From assembly GCA_017311185.1 (NCBI GenBank), contig JAESUZ010000446.1, forward strand, positions 248,001 through 312,000: 64,000 nt of DNA, in the 5' to 3' direction. The notes under the pieces are model-generated. The model was not told the origin of the DNA. It was given only the letters and a program-made list of their open reading frames with translations, and made no database searches. Position numbers and translations under genes: made by a program. Origin of the DNA: Proteles cristata cristata (taxonomy: Eukaryota; Chordata; Mammalia; Carnivora; Hyaenidae). This document shows, piece after piece, positions 10,531 through 21,820 of this stretch (position 1 is the first letter of the stretch; each line of letters opens with the position of its first letter).

Positions 10531-11353
10531 CTCGTAATGTGATGGGGTCTCCCTCCTCTGATTTCGTCTCTAGTCTCTTCCCATGGCAAGGCCTCTGTGG
10601 GGCTGGCCCCGGCATCACCTGGCACCCATTCAGACCCCTAGCCTCGATAACACCTGGCAACTTAACGAGTCTTTCTTTCGTGTGACACCAACTGACCCGG
10701 AGTCTCGTAAGCAAGAGGGATCTTGGGGCAGCGTGTAGACAATGAAGCCATAGCTCTTGAATTCAAGACTCTAATTCTTATAATAGGGATTCCTAATTTA
10801 GGGAAGAGCAGTGGCCCACAAGTCCATCAAGAAGTAGCTTGTTCAGGTCAGAGAGTATGCCTTTTCCCATAGAAATGTTACCCGTGATGCCGCACCCACA
10901 TGCGCACGCGTTGCCAAGCACTAAATGGTGCTATGAGACCCCCTACGATGGATTTAGGGTAGATTTACCAGGAAGCGTGTCCCGACCTCCCCCTTGCGTG
11001 TTTTATGAACACACACTCAGGCGGCTGGGGCAGTCGAGTCAGGGACCCTTCTTTGTTCTTCCTGGGCAGTGGGACCAGGCCCTTCGCCCACTTCAGGACA
11101 CCTGAGGGTCTCCCACGGCCCAAGGGCGGAGAGAATAAGGGCCTGGGGAGGGACTCTGGAGGGGTGGGCAGGACTGGGGGAGACGGGCCAGGCAGGGGAT
11201 GCTGAGCATGGAGAGCAGGGGGGAAGCAGCTGACGAGGGATGGCAACGGAGACCCCAGCTGGGGGCGGGACCTGAGACAGGGCAGAGGAGGTACTGCAGG
11301 GAAGGTGAACCCGGAGGAAGGGGAGGAGGACATCAAGAGGAGGAGCCTGTGCT
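10531..11353. other. GC-richer unique sequence
   Basis: Base composition rises, so ORFs lengthen on both strands (for example 10965-11336 minus, 123 codons) and overlap one another. That pattern argues against real coding. No repeat recognised. Confidence 0.45.
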
Positions 11354-11507
11354 GGGGCGCCTGGGGGCTCAGTCAGCTAAGCATGAGTTCAGGCTCATGA
11401 GTTCGAGCCCCGAGTCGGCTCTGGATTCTGTCTCCCCCTCTCTCTCTACCCCTCCCCATTCACATTCTATCTCTGTCAGAAACAAATAAACATAAAAAAA
11501 ATTTTAA
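11354..11507 (+). mobile_element. CAN SINE with internal deletions
   Basis: Head 'ggggcgcctgggggctcagt' and tail 'acaaataaacataaaa' are present. Two parts are missing: the stretch between A and B boxes ('gcatgagttcaggctcatga') and much of the middle. Flanks 'gaggaggagcctgtg' and 'agaagaggagcatgtg' look like a decayed target duplication, so losses came after or during insertion. Confidence 0.85.
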
Positions 11508-12779
11508 AGTAACAAGAAGAAGAGGAGCATGTGCCACTGGTGCTCTCCAAAGAGGGCATTTGAAGGTCGGGGCAGCCGAAGGCACAAACCTTATGACAGG
11601 CAGAGACTGAGAGCCGGCCCCACATCCATCCCCTTCGATTCCCTTGTGGCTGCAAGGGGCCAACAGCGGGTGAGCCCAGGCGATGCGCAACGTCCCGGTT
11701 GGGCCCACCAGTCAGTCCCCTGCCACTGGCTAGAACATAGAGGGGGTGGCGCCGCACCACCTTGGTAATGCCCTTGATCACCTGAGCCTGGATTCTCAGG
11801 TCGGGGAGAAGCCAACTATCAAGCTTAGACCACTGGTAATTTGGAGCCTCTGTGACAGCAGCCATAGAGACGAACGAATACCTTACTTCCCAAGACTCGA
11901 GTAAGAAATAAGAATACAGCCGAAAGCCGGGACCGAACGAGAGAGAACTGTCCTGATCACAAAATAGACTTCTGTTATTATACTCTCCAAAGTCCTCCTC
12001 CTCCCCCGCTGCTCCTCCCCACCTTCAGCTTCACCAGCCAGTTCTCCTTGTCCTGCTCACAAAAAAGAAACAGGATGTGACAGTGGTAACCAACGGGGCA
12101 TCCGGCATCAATGTCCCCTTCTGGTCCCACAGCTGGTGGTGCAAAATGAACCCCAACCACCTTCTGGGCACAGATATTTTCCTGAGGGTTAAACATTTGA
12201 AATTCAGATTTGCCTGGGGAAGCCCTCCGGGAGAGAGAGAAGGAAGCACCTTGCACACTCAGTGTCAAGTTCATGGGCTACAGAAAGAAAAGGCTGAGCT
12301 CTGGGGCACAGCCCTTTCCTCCTTGAAACAAATACCACCCCACCCCACCCCCAATATCTTGAAAATACCCCTGCTTCTAATTCTCAACATCTCCCATCCA
12401 GGGGGCTCAGAGGGGAGTGAGTGCTGGACAGTCGGCCACTGCACCAGGCTGATCCTGTTTAAAGGACAGAGAGGCAGGCCCTGAGGTACATGGGGGGCGC
12501 AGGAGCCTGGATCGCTGGGTGTGGAGAAGGAAGGGGCTGAGGCTCCTCGGCCCTTCCCTAGGGACATCCGTGAAGGTTCTAGGAAGTGGAGGTTGTGCTT
12601 CTCTTTTGTTTTTAAAAGTACCATTTCGTGATGTTCTAAAAGGAATGGAAAAGTGATAAGCTGTTTCATTAATCTCTGCTGCAGTTTACCCCCTAAGGGA
12701 GTGAATGAGAATGAAGGAAAGCAGAACCTGACATTTACTCAAAATGATTTCACGAACGTTTCCTCTGAATGCTGTGGTT
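11508..12779. other. Unique sequence, no gene seen
   Basis: Moderately GC-rich with many overlapping 70-135 codon frames on both strands, none recognisable. Confidence 0.45.
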
Positions 12780-12912
12780 TTGTGACCCTCCGCAGCTGGT
12801 GTTCTGATCCGTGTGTTACAGAGAAGGAAACAGGCTCAGAGAGGCGAGGACGTTTGTCCAAGGTCGCCCAGCTGACCACGGTGGAGCCCTGGTCGGAAAG
12901 CACACACAGTTC
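12780..12912 (-). mobile_element. MIR SINE, minus orientation
   Basis: 'gttacagagaaggaaacagg', 'tcagagaggcgaggac' and 'ccaaggtcgcccagctgacc' give the reversed MIR core. Confidence 0.7.
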
Positions 12913-12975
12913 TTTCACCTCCTGTGAGCTCAGTTCTGCTCTGTAAGTAATCACTTCTAACTCCGCCTGACTGAG

Positions 12976-13839
12976 TTAGGCTGACGTCTTTGTCAAAAAC
13001 CCTCTGGGTCCCCACTGAGGTCTCTGTGGCTGGTCTTCGCTGCTGCAGGGACGGGGTGATTCAAAGGTATTACTCATCTCATGGCTCTCTCGGGCTGTCA
13101 AGGGGCCCCTCAGCCGGAGCTGATCCCAGTAATGAAGCCACACTTCCTGTCTTTGCAAAACTGGCTGGGGAAGCGGATCAGTGCCGCCCTTTGCTGGCTC
13201 CCCTCCCGCGTGCCACCCTCCCCCAGGCGCTTCCCTCTGGGGCCTCGCAGCTCTGGGCTTCCTCGCTGCTGCTCGAACGGCATGAAAGACAAGTACCAGA
13301 ACAGAACATCTGGCCTTCGTGCAAATAGGAAGGCAGAGAGGAAGGAGGGGGATTCGCTCCCCGGCACCTCTCTCCCCAGGAGGACTGTGCGCATCACCTG
13401 CAGATGCAGCGAGATGGGACCGTGGCTCCGGCCAAGGTCCCCCACGACCCGCCTTCGCTTCCCGGCCGAGATGCCCCTCATCTGGCCGAGCTGCTTCCCC
13501 TCTGAAGCAAGAGTGGCTGGTCTCCTGGGGGACCGTGTACTGTGCCCTGCTCTCCGCCCCGCTCTGGGGCCCAGGCACGGCCGACTTCGGGGGCGGCAGG
13601 ACATCAGTCTGCAAGTCCTGCACAACCTGTCTACACCGCTTGGAGTTCTTTCCCCCTGGGCCTGCCGTCAGCTGAGAAAACCAGCTAGATTCTGATGAGG
13701 GCGGCATTCTAACAGACATGACCTCGCAGCGGAGAGCCAAGGGAGGCTGTTTCTTTGGGAAATGGGAAATCCTCGGTTCCAAATCTACAGTTGGCATGAG
13801 CGGGTTTGAAGGGCATGGGTGGTGGCCTTCCACAGCCAA
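12976..13839 (-). other. 287-codon open frame in GC-rich DNA, probably not coding
   Basis: The longest ORF in the window. Its predicted product is rich in Pro, Arg, Ala, Gly and Ser with no membrane segment, repeat or recognised domain. Frames of 204 codons (13081-13695, +), 118 codons (13319-13675, +) and 171 codons (13110-13625, -) overlap it, so low stop-codon density in GC-rich DNA explains all of them. It could be a lineage-specific transcript or part of a non-coding RNA exon. Confidence 0.2.
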
Positions 13840-14435
13840 GACTCCTCCCCAGCGGTGGCTTCTGTTTCAGAGAACCCAGGCAGCACCAGAACTGAGACTC
13901 TCCCTGCTCGGCTGTGATGCCATGTTGTGACACCAGGGTGACGCACGCCTGACCGAGCAGGTTCCTTGCAGCTGCTCGCTGCTCAGAGGGAAGTCTGAGC
14001 TGGAGTCAGACCCGACCTCCTACTTCCGATGCTAGGCTGCCTGTCAGCTTTTAACTGAACGGTTTCCAAACGCCCTGTAAAGGAAGTACTTTTAATTTAC
14101 TTTTCATAATCGAAAGTGACACAGCAGGGCATCAAGTTAGGGTTCTTCGCACAAGGGAAGAAATATTAGTGCATTTGATCTTTAGGGCCTCCGGTTGTCC
14201 TCTCTGTTGATCTGAATACTTTGCTTTCCTAGAATTCCAGGACTTGGCAGTGAATGACAGTAACATGTTGGAGCTTGGAGGACTTTGTCTAAACTTACAT
14301 ACCCTGACCTTGGGGACACTCGCTCAAGTTCAGCAGTCGGAATCACAAATTGCTTCAAAGTTCTTTCCAGAGAATACTGTGAACCCTCAAAAATGCATTT
14401 AGCTATCACAGTCCTTTAAATATATGTATGTATAT
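13840..14435. other. Unique sequence, no gene seen
   Basis: Composition falls back to average. No repeat or coding signal recognised before the SINE. Confidence 0.5.
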
Positions 14436-14642
14436 GGGGCACCTGGGTGGCTCAGTTGGTTAAGTGTCCAACTTTGGCTCAGGTCATGATCTCACGGATC
14501 ATAAGTTCAAGCCCTGCGTTGGGCTCTGTGCTGACAGCTCGGAACCTGGAGCCTGCTTTGAATTCTGTGTCTCCCTCTCTCTCTGCCCCTCCCCCATTCA
14601 CACTCTGTCTCTACCTCTCAAATATAAATAAACACTAAAAAA
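14436..14642 (+). mobile_element. CAN SINE, full length
   Basis: Starts 'ggggcacctgggtggctcag' and ends 'ataaataaacactaaaaa' before AT-rich flanks. The 63-codon frame at 14447-14638 is a SINE frame. Confidence 0.93.
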
Positions 14643-15439
14643 TTTATAAATTATATAATTTTTTTCCTAGACTGAATTTTTTCCTCGACTGATATCTGGG
14701 ATTGTCCTAGATTGAAATTTCCCCCCGAGATATCCCTTCCCTCTCCCTCCCCCCGCCCCCATCCTGGAAGTGTCACTCCTTGGCACCAGCTGCGACATTT
14801 CCATAGACTCAGCAGTAGGATTAGAAGACATTCTGGCTACGTGTGTCGCTGGAATCAAAATGCTCCCTTACCTGCTTAGTACTCCAATAACCTGGGAACC
14901 CTACGAAAATGGAAATTAGGTGAGTTTGGCATGAAGTTTAGTAAGTCTGTTCTGATAATGCTGATTATCACTTTATTTTTTAAAACAACTCAACAGAGAA
15001 CTTTCTGCTCTATTAAAAGCCTATTTCTCCCTTTTAGGTGAAGGTAAGAAACCTCCTGGTTAGGACTCTCTCTGCAATTATCCTGCTTATGGTGATGCTA
15101 CATATTAAAGGCACCCCCAAACCTTCTCTTTCCCATATGAAGTAATACCTATTCTTTATTCTTTCCTCCAAAAAGGATTTGCATTCAAATTTCAAATGAT
15201 TTTTCCCCCTACTCACTGGAGTGTATCTGATATGTTCATATGGAAATGAACCTATTGAAATGCTGAGCCCAAGGACATTTCTGCCATATGAAGTTCAAGG
15301 TCTGGGAAAACAACCACATTTTGTGACAATCACCATGTTCCTTGATTCTCTGACAGAGGCAGGGGCCGGGGCTATGCAAAGGGACTGAGGTCCTAACTGA
15401 CTGGGTCTAGCGTTTGCTGAAACAAAGCTCAGTGAGGGA
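14643..15439. other. Unique sequence, no gene seen
   Basis: A C-rich patch at 14742-14760. Otherwise nothing recognised. Confidence 0.5.
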
Positions 15440-15535
15440 CTGGCAAATCCGGGAAAATCACTCCACCTTTGGGGGTCTCAGCTTCTTTGCCTATAACATG
15501 GGGTATAAGACATAGTAGAGATTAATCTCTCCAGC
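15440..15535 (+). mobile_element. MIR-like fragment
   Basis: 'gggaaaatcactccaccttt', 'gtctcagcttctttgcctat' and 'aacatggggtataagaca' match the plus-strand MIR core. Confidence 0.5.
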
Positions 15536-17424
15536 CTATTTGAGCCCCAACACTCGCTGATGCAGAGTGCTTTCCAGGTTTGCTAGCTGTGCTCGCATCT
15601 TGCTATTCTAATGTAGTTATTAGACAGAAATGTGCCACCCTGGAGAAACTTCCTGCATTCAGGTGTTATGGGAATAACATATAAACAATCTGTTCAATAA
15701 TATTCACACAGTAAATATTCACTGAGCATGCATCATAGGTCTTTTCTCCTCAAACCATTTGCATTTTACTGGAATCCACAAAACCTGAATACGACAAGCA
15801 CTGAGAGACATTGCAGAGATGGGAATAACTAGCATCTATAATTCTAGATCTAAACGGGCTCTGTCACTAAGACCAGAGCAGAAACCGAGCATAATTCAGC
15901 AGCTCGATTGTCCGGGGCGCTTTGCAACCCAGTTTGCGATGTTAAGATTGCGGCACCCGGGGGCATATACGAAGTCAGAAGATCAGCTCCATGTTGACTG
16001 TGATTTCCTAGGCCACTTGTCTGCTTTGCACTTCAGATTTCTTATTTTAAAAAGAATGGAGGTAATAAAGGCTACCCACATCATAATTTCTTTAAGTATC
16101 CCTAGGAAAACACCAGACACACATGACATCCCTAAGGCGTAAGGTATTTGAAAATCAAGTTCACATCCTTTCCTTGTTTCTGCCAAATAAACTTCTAACG
16201 AGGTTTCTTTCTCTCCTTGGGTTCAGAAGGTCCAAGAACCTGAGGGAATCCCCACTGCCAGGCTGTCCTTTCCCTACACCAGAGGTGTTTCTGCAGGGTC
16301 TAAGTCCGGGAGTGGGAAGCGAAGGCTTCTTCTTTCCTTAACCGCCTGGCAGGGAGGCAGCGAGCTCCCACCACCATCCTTTGAAGCCGGCCCTGTATTT
16401 CTGTGTGCTCAGTAATTGATGCACACACACCCTGCTGTGTGTACTTTTAAAAAGAAAAGAAGAAAAAGTCCTCCAGGTGAGCCCGGACATCTGGAAATAC
16501 TGCCAGCCTGGCACCTGCTGCCTGACATTTTCTTCCGAGGCCACTCTGGTTTCTTTGTGTCTCCGAAGGAAGGAGAAAACAGAGTGGGGTTGGCTGGTGT
16601 TGGGAAAAAGGAGAGAGGAAGAAGTATGACCTAGGTCCGTCATGACTAAACTCACCAAGCTCATTCTCAGAATTAGAGTTCATACATCATTTTCAAGCCA
16701 AAGCAACTTCTGTCACCCTTATCTATTAGAGAGAAACCAACCGCTATTTTGTGGTTACGTAAGAAAAGCAAACACACACCTCCAGACACTTCTGTCATTG
16801 AGGATGACAAACTCACTCCAGCAGAACATATTTGCCGACAAGGCTGTTTTGTGCCCGGTGGAGCCGTTCTTCAGGGACACCCGTGCCGGTGCTGGGATGA
16901 GCACCCATGTGGGGAAATCTGGGCACGGTCATCCTGTCTCCACCCATGCCCTTCTCGGGATTCTTTCTTCAAGCCCATCCTTCCTGGTTGAGAGGAGAGT
17001 GATATTGTCTGACTTACGCCGTGTGGAGACAGCGGTCAGGACTGGTACCCAGCGTGTCAACCCTCCTCATTGGACGAAAAGGAGAAGTCATCTTGAGACC
17101 CACATGGCTGTGAGGCTTACACTTTTGTCCCAGATGGTCTAACACGTAGTTTCAAAGCAGGTTACCATTGTTCCCTCAGGTGTGTAAAACTGATCGTATC
17201 ACTTAATCTTATGGCAATAAACAGAATCTCATTAGTTCCGTCTACCCCTCATCCCCGATGAATTTGGAACATGGGTCAGTTTCACAAGGAAGTGATAGAT
17301 TGACAGTTACCTCTGGAAAACATATTTTGGTGTTTGCTAAGCACTAAAACCTTTCTGAGTCTTACGGGGATATGTGGGAGTGCGTAAGTTACAGATATTT
17401 CCAATGGACATGCAAGTCAGAAAT
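15536..17424. other. Unique sequence, no gene seen
   Basis: Nearly 1.9 kb with no secure repeat. Frames at 15819-16142 (+, 107), 16338-16664 (-, 108) and 16642-17142 (+, 166 codons) lack recognisable motifs. A MIR trace may exist near 16030-16130. Confidence 0.4.
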
Positions 17425-17620
17425 GATACGATTGGCTACCATTGAGCACCTACTGTGTGCTGGACTGCTTTATACCCATGTAAAAGAATGCCCACAAGAG
17501 CTCTGCATGGTGGAAATCATCTTCCCATACTTCACAGATGAAGAAACTGGGCACAGACATTAAACCTCTCACACAAGGATTTATGGTAAAAAAGAAAAAG
17601 AGCCAGGATTTAGCATGTGG
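17425..17620 (-). mobile_element. MIR SINE, minus orientation
   Basis: 'gagcacctactgtgtgctgg', 'catacttcacagatgaagaa' and 'aagagccaggatttagcatg' are in the order of a reversed MIR. Confidence 0.7.
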
Positions 17621-18156
17621 GGACCATACCCCTACACCAGGCATCTGGTTTCTACCTTAAAGGTGGCTGTTCCTGTCAACCTATGTCTAAGTATTTAAAT
17701 TACTACACGTACCCCCACACTGATAAACTAGAATTGAAACAGTTCAACTATTCTGAAATGTCATTAATTCATGCTTAGTTTCCTTGCAATGTGGCTGTAA
17801 TGAAGGAGTCACCATATCTGTATGTTTGGGGAGAAAGGCAAGATAGCAAAAATATGAGTGCACGCTAATTTTTATTTTATCGTTATGAGCAGGATGGATC
17901 TAAAGATCTGAGCCCCTTCTGCACTGCTTATGACCACATGCACTGCTTATGACCACGGTTCGGGCACTGCTCTATTTTCTCCAAAGCAACTTCTGTCTAT
18001 TTGCTAAGATACCCTGTCCTCCAGAGGCCCTATGTGACTCTTAAAGATGGGATCCTGGGAAGGAAAGGGAAGATAGAAAATTTGTTTGTATAATATTATG
18101 TTTTGTCTTTTCTTTATTTTTAGACAGACCTTCAACTCTGTAAGACTTACACATTA
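17621..18156. other. Unique sequence, no gene seen
   Basis: Only the 19-bp tandem duplication stands out. Confidence 0.5.
17921..17958. repeat. 19-bp tandem duplication
   Basis: 'gcactgcttatgaccaca' occurs twice head to tail (17921-17939, 17940-17958). The copies differ only in their last two bases. Confidence 0.9.
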
Positions 18157-18173
18157 TTATGGTCTCTAGTTTC

Positions 18174-18405
18174 TTTTTTATAAAGATTTTTTTTTAATGT
18201 TTTATTTATTTCTAGGAGAGAGAGAGAGAGAGACAGCGTGAGCAGGGGAGGGTCAGAGAGAGAGGGAGTCACAGACTGAAACAGGCTCCAGGCTCTGAGC
18301 TGGCAGTCAGCATAGAGCCCGACGTGGGGCTCGAACCCACAAACAGCGAGATCATGACCTAAGCGAAAGTCGGACGCTTAACGGACTAAATCACCCAGGT
18401 GCCCC
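18174..18405 (-). mobile_element. CAN SINE, young-looking copy
   Basis: Reversed and complete, with a long T run at 18184-18197. A perfect 17-bp duplication (ttatggtctctagtttc) at 18157-18173 and 18406-18422 suggests a fairly recent insertion. It carries the extra 'gcagtcagcat' variant in the middle and landed just outside the Tigger1-like element. Confidence 0.95.
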
Positions 18406-18494
18406 TTATGGTCTCTAGTTTCAAAGCCTTCAGTTTATTACACTTCACTTTACTATGCTTTGCAGATAACTATGGGGTTTTTTTATTTACTATT

Positions 18495-18711
18495 AAAAAT
18501 TTTTTTATGTTTTATTTATTTCGAAGAGAGAGAAAGAGAGACAGCGTGAGCAGGGGAGGGTCAGAGAGAGAAGGAGATACAGAATCTGAAACAGGCTCCA
18601 GGCTCTGAGCTGTCAGCACAGAGCCCAACAAGGAGCTCAAACCCACAAACCGTGAGATCATGACCTGAGCTGAAGTCAGACGCTTAACCGACTGAGCCAC
18701 CCAAGTGCCCC
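18495..18711 (-). mobile_element. CAN SINE inside Tigger1
   Basis: Reversed copy inserted in the Tigger1 left end. It sits only 30 bp from an opposite-facing SINE at 18742. Confidence 0.93.
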
Positions 18712-18741
18712 TGTTTTCTATTTTTTACAGATTAAAAGTTT

Positions 18742-18953
18742 GGGGCACCTGGGTGGCTCAGTCTGTTGAGTGTCCAACTTTGGCTCAGGTCATGATCTTG
18801 CGGTTTGTGAGTTTGAGCTCTGCATTGGGCTCTGTGCTGACAGCTCAGAGCCTAGAATCTGCTTCAGATTCTGTGTCTCCCACTCTCTCTCTGCCCCTCC
18901 CATGCTCATGCTCTGTCTCTCTCTGTCTCTCAGTAATGAATAAACATTTAAAA
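18742..18953 (+). mobile_element. CAN SINE inside Tigger1
   Basis: Forward copy in the Tigger1 left region. The Tigger sequence 'ttttttacagattaaaagtt' runs up to it and 'caaaggtttgtagcaatctt' resumes after it. Confidence 0.93.
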
Positions 18954-19298
18954 AGTTTTTTTTACAAGTCAAAGGTTTGTAGCAATCTTGGCTCAAACAA
19001 GTCTGTTGGCACCATTTTCCAACAGCATTTGCTCACTTTGCGTCTCTGTGTTACATCTTGGTAATTCTTGCAATATTTTAGACTCTGTCATTATTATTAT
19101 ATTCTTTACGGCAATGTGATCAGTGATCTTTGGTATTACCATTGTAATTGTTTTGGGGCACCATGAACCACATCCATATATGACGACGAACTTAATTGAT
19201 AACTGTTGTATGTGTTTGAACTGTTCTACCAGTTGGCCGTTACCCATCTCTTTTCTTCTCCTTGGGTCTCCCTGTTCCCTGAGACACAATATTGAAAT

Positions 19299-19346
19299 CA
19301 GGCCGGTGAAAAACCCTATGGTCAGGCCAGTGAAAAACCCTATGGT
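19299..19346. repeat. 24-bp tandem duplication inside Tigger1
   Basis: Two copies of a 24-bp unit (19299-19322 and 19323-19346, 'gtgaaaaaccctatggt') with one mismatch, just before the remembered start of the transposase frame. Tigger1 has a single copy as I recall it, so this looks like a private duplication. Confidence 0.85.
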
Positions 19347-19347
19347 G

Positions 19348-21284
19348 GCCTCTAGGTCTCCAAGTGAAAGAGAGGGTCACAGATGTCTCTCTTTAAATCA
19401 AAAGCTAGACATGATTAAACTCAGTGAGTTAGGCTTCTTGTGCCACACAGTTAGCCAAGTTGTGAATGCAAAGGAAAAGTTCTTTAAGGAATTAAAGGTA
19501 CTACTGTAGTGAACACGCAAGTCATAAGAAAGCAAAACAGTCTTCTTGTTGATATGGAGAAAGGGTGAGTGGTTTGGATAGAAGATCAAACCAGCCACAA
19601 CACTCCCTTAAGCCAAAGCCTCATCCAGAGCAAAGTCCTAACTCTCCTCAATTTTATGAAGGCTTAAAAAGGTGAGGAAGCTGCATAGAAAAGCAAGAAG
19701 CTGGGCGCCTGGGTGGCTTAGTCGGTTAAGCGTCCGACTTTCCCTTAGGTCATGATCTCGCGGTTCGTGGGTTCGAGCCCCGCGTCGGGCTCTGTGCTGA
19801 CTGCCAGCTCAGAGCCTGGAGCCTGTTTCAGTCTGTGACTCCCTCTCTCTCTGACCCTCCCCTGCTCACGCTGTCTCTCTCTCTCTTTCCTAGAAATAAA
19901 TAAAACATTAAAAAAAAAAAAAGTAAGAAGCTAGCAGAGGTTGGATCATGAAGTTTAAGGAAAGAAGCCACCTCCATAATATACAAGTGCAAGGTGAAGC
20001 AGCAAGTTATCCAGAAGGTCTAGCTAAGATAATTAATGAAGGTGGCTACACTACACAACAGATTGTCAACATAGATGAATCAGCCTTGGGTAGGAAGAAT
20101 CTGCCATCTAGGACTTTCAGAGCCAGAGAGGAGAAGTCAATGCCTGGCTTCAAAGTGTGAAAAGACAAGCTGAGTCTCACATTAGGGGCTAATGCAGCTG
20201 GTGACTTGAAGTTGAAGCCAGTGCCCATTTACCATTCCAAAAATTCTAGGTCCTTTAAGAGTTATGCTAGATCTATTCTGCCCATGGTCTATAAATGAAA
20301 CAACAAAGCCTGGATAATAGCATATCTGCTGATAACATGTTTACTGAGTATTTTGAGCCCACTGTAGAGACCTAAGGCTCAAGAAGATTCCTTTCAAAAT
20401 GTGACTGCTCACTGACAATGTACGTGGCCACCCAAGAGTTCTGATAGAGACGTGAAACAAAAATAATGTTTTCATTACTGCTGTCACAACATCCATTCTG
20501 CAGCCCATGGATCAAGGAATCATTTTGACTTTCAACTCTTATTGTTTAAGGAATACATTTCATAAGGCTACAGCTGCCATGATAGTGATTCTTCTGGGCA
20601 AACCCATCCATTGTGATGCATCTGGGGAAATTAAATTGAAAAATTTCTGGAAAGGATTCACCTTTCTAGATGCCATTAAGAACATTCATGATTTATGGGA
20701 TGGAGTCAAAATACCAACATTCACAGAAGTTTGGAAGAAGTGTATTACAACCCTCACGGATGACGTTGAGGGAAACAAGTAACTGAGGACATGGTGGAAA
20801 CAGTAAGAAGGCCAGAATCAGAAGGGTGGCCTTTAGATGGGACTGAATGACTGCAATCTCATGATAAAATGAACAGATGAGGAGTTACCTTTCATGGAGG
20901 AACAAACAAAGTGGTTTCTTGAAATGGAATCTATTCCAGGTTGAAGATGCTATGAAGATTACTGAAATGATGGTAAAGGACTTAGAATATCACATAAACT
21001 GTTGACAAAGCAACAGCAAGATTTGAGAGGATTGACTCAATTTTGGAAGAAGTTCTATTGTGGGTCAAATGGCATCAAACAGCATCACCTGCTCCAGAGG
21101 AATCACTCATGAAAAGAAGAGTCGATCGATGTGGCTAAATTCATCTTTCTCTTATTTTAAGGAATCACCACAGCCACCCCAGCCTTCGGCAACCACCACC
21201 CTAATCAGTCAGCAGCCATCACCATGGAGGCAGGTCCCTCAGCCAGTAAAAGGATTACAACTTGCTGAAAGCTCAAATGGTTAG
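19348..21284 (+). pseudogene. Tigger1 transposase remnant (DDD/RNase H fold), inactive
   Basis: Pieces of the pogo-type transposase are readable in several frames. The N-terminal DNA-binding part lies at about 19348-19500, and the middle at 19948-20160 ([11 protein letters not shown]... [14 protein letters not shown]). A C-terminal tail at 21060-21284 keeps [18 protein letters not shown]. Expected catalytic acids are visible: Asp at 20074-20076 (NIDES), Asp at 20413-20415 (DN-x-x-GH), and Asp at 20510-20512 (QPMDQG). A stop at 20158 lies between the first two. The second and third are 97 bases apart, not a multiple of three, so a frameshift separates them. A SINE at 19703 splits the N-terminal half. 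Confidence 0.88.
19703..19920 (+). mobile_element. CAN SINE inside Tigger1 transposase, young-looking
   Basis: CpG-rich head with an intact B-box-like 'gggttcgagcccc'. A 12-bp duplication (aag[c/t]aagaagct, 19691-19702 and 19921-19932) is made of Tigger1 transposase DNA. Confidence 0.95.
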
Positions 21285-21511
21285 TATTTTTGTTTAGCAA
21301 CAAAGTACTTTTTAATTAAGGCATGTACATCATTTTTATAGACATAATGTGACATTGCACACTTTATAATAGACTACACTGTAGTAGAAACATAACTTTT
21401 ATATGCACTTAAAACCAAAAAAAATCCACTTCATTTGGTTTTCTTTATTGTGATATTTGCTTTCTTGTGGTGGTCTGGAACCAAACCCTTAATATCTCCA
21501 AGGAATGCCTA

Positions 21512-21607
21512 TAGCACAAATAAAGCAACTTGTTTCCCAATCAGTTAAGGTTGGCCTTCCCAAGATATGTAGGGTATTGTTTCTAAAACATTCACAAGCC
21601 TATTTTT
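21512..21607. other. Short unique spacer
   Basis: Sequence between the Tigger1 right end and the next SINE. Nothing recognised. Confidence 0.5.
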
Positions 21608-21808
21608 TAAATGTTTATTTGAGAGAGAAAGACAGACAGAGTACAAGTGGGGGAGGGCCAGAGAGAGGGAGACACAGAATCTGAAGCAGGCTCCAGGCTC
21701 TGAGCTGTCAGCACAGAGCCCGACGCGGGCCTCGAACTCCTGAACCACAAGATCATGACCTGAGCCAAAGAGGGACGCTTAACTGACTGAGCCACCCAGG
21801 CACCCTGG
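21608..21808 (-). mobile_element. CAN SINE, full length
   Basis: Reversed copy with a 12-bp duplication (aagcctatt[t/c]tt) at 21596-21607 and 21809-21820. Confidence 0.95.
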
Positions 21809-21820
21809 AAGCCTATTCTT

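Larger units (their letters stand above)
18430..21511 (+). mobile_element. Tigger1-like (pogo/Tc1-mariner) DNA transposon, interrupted
   Basis: Left-end DNA ('acttcactttactatgcttt', 'gcagataact') is followed, after SINE insertions, by 'caacagcatttgctcacttt', the transposase region and a right end 'aaggaatgcct', a decayed copy of the Tigger terminal repeat. The element is about 2.4 kb once three SINEs (18495-18711, 18742-18953, 19703-19920) are set aside, as expected for near-full-length Tigger1. It moved as a cut-and-paste element early in placental evolution and is now dead. Confidence 0.9.

Noticed and set aside
16642..17142. 166-codon plus ORF as a gene
   Set aside because: No recognisable content, and an overlapping 80-codon frame on the same strand. 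No splice-bounded structure.
19703..19920. tRNA gene from the intact B box
   Set aside because: The tRNA-like part is the SINE head. It lacks a foldable complete cloverleaf and is followed by the SINE body and A-rich tail.
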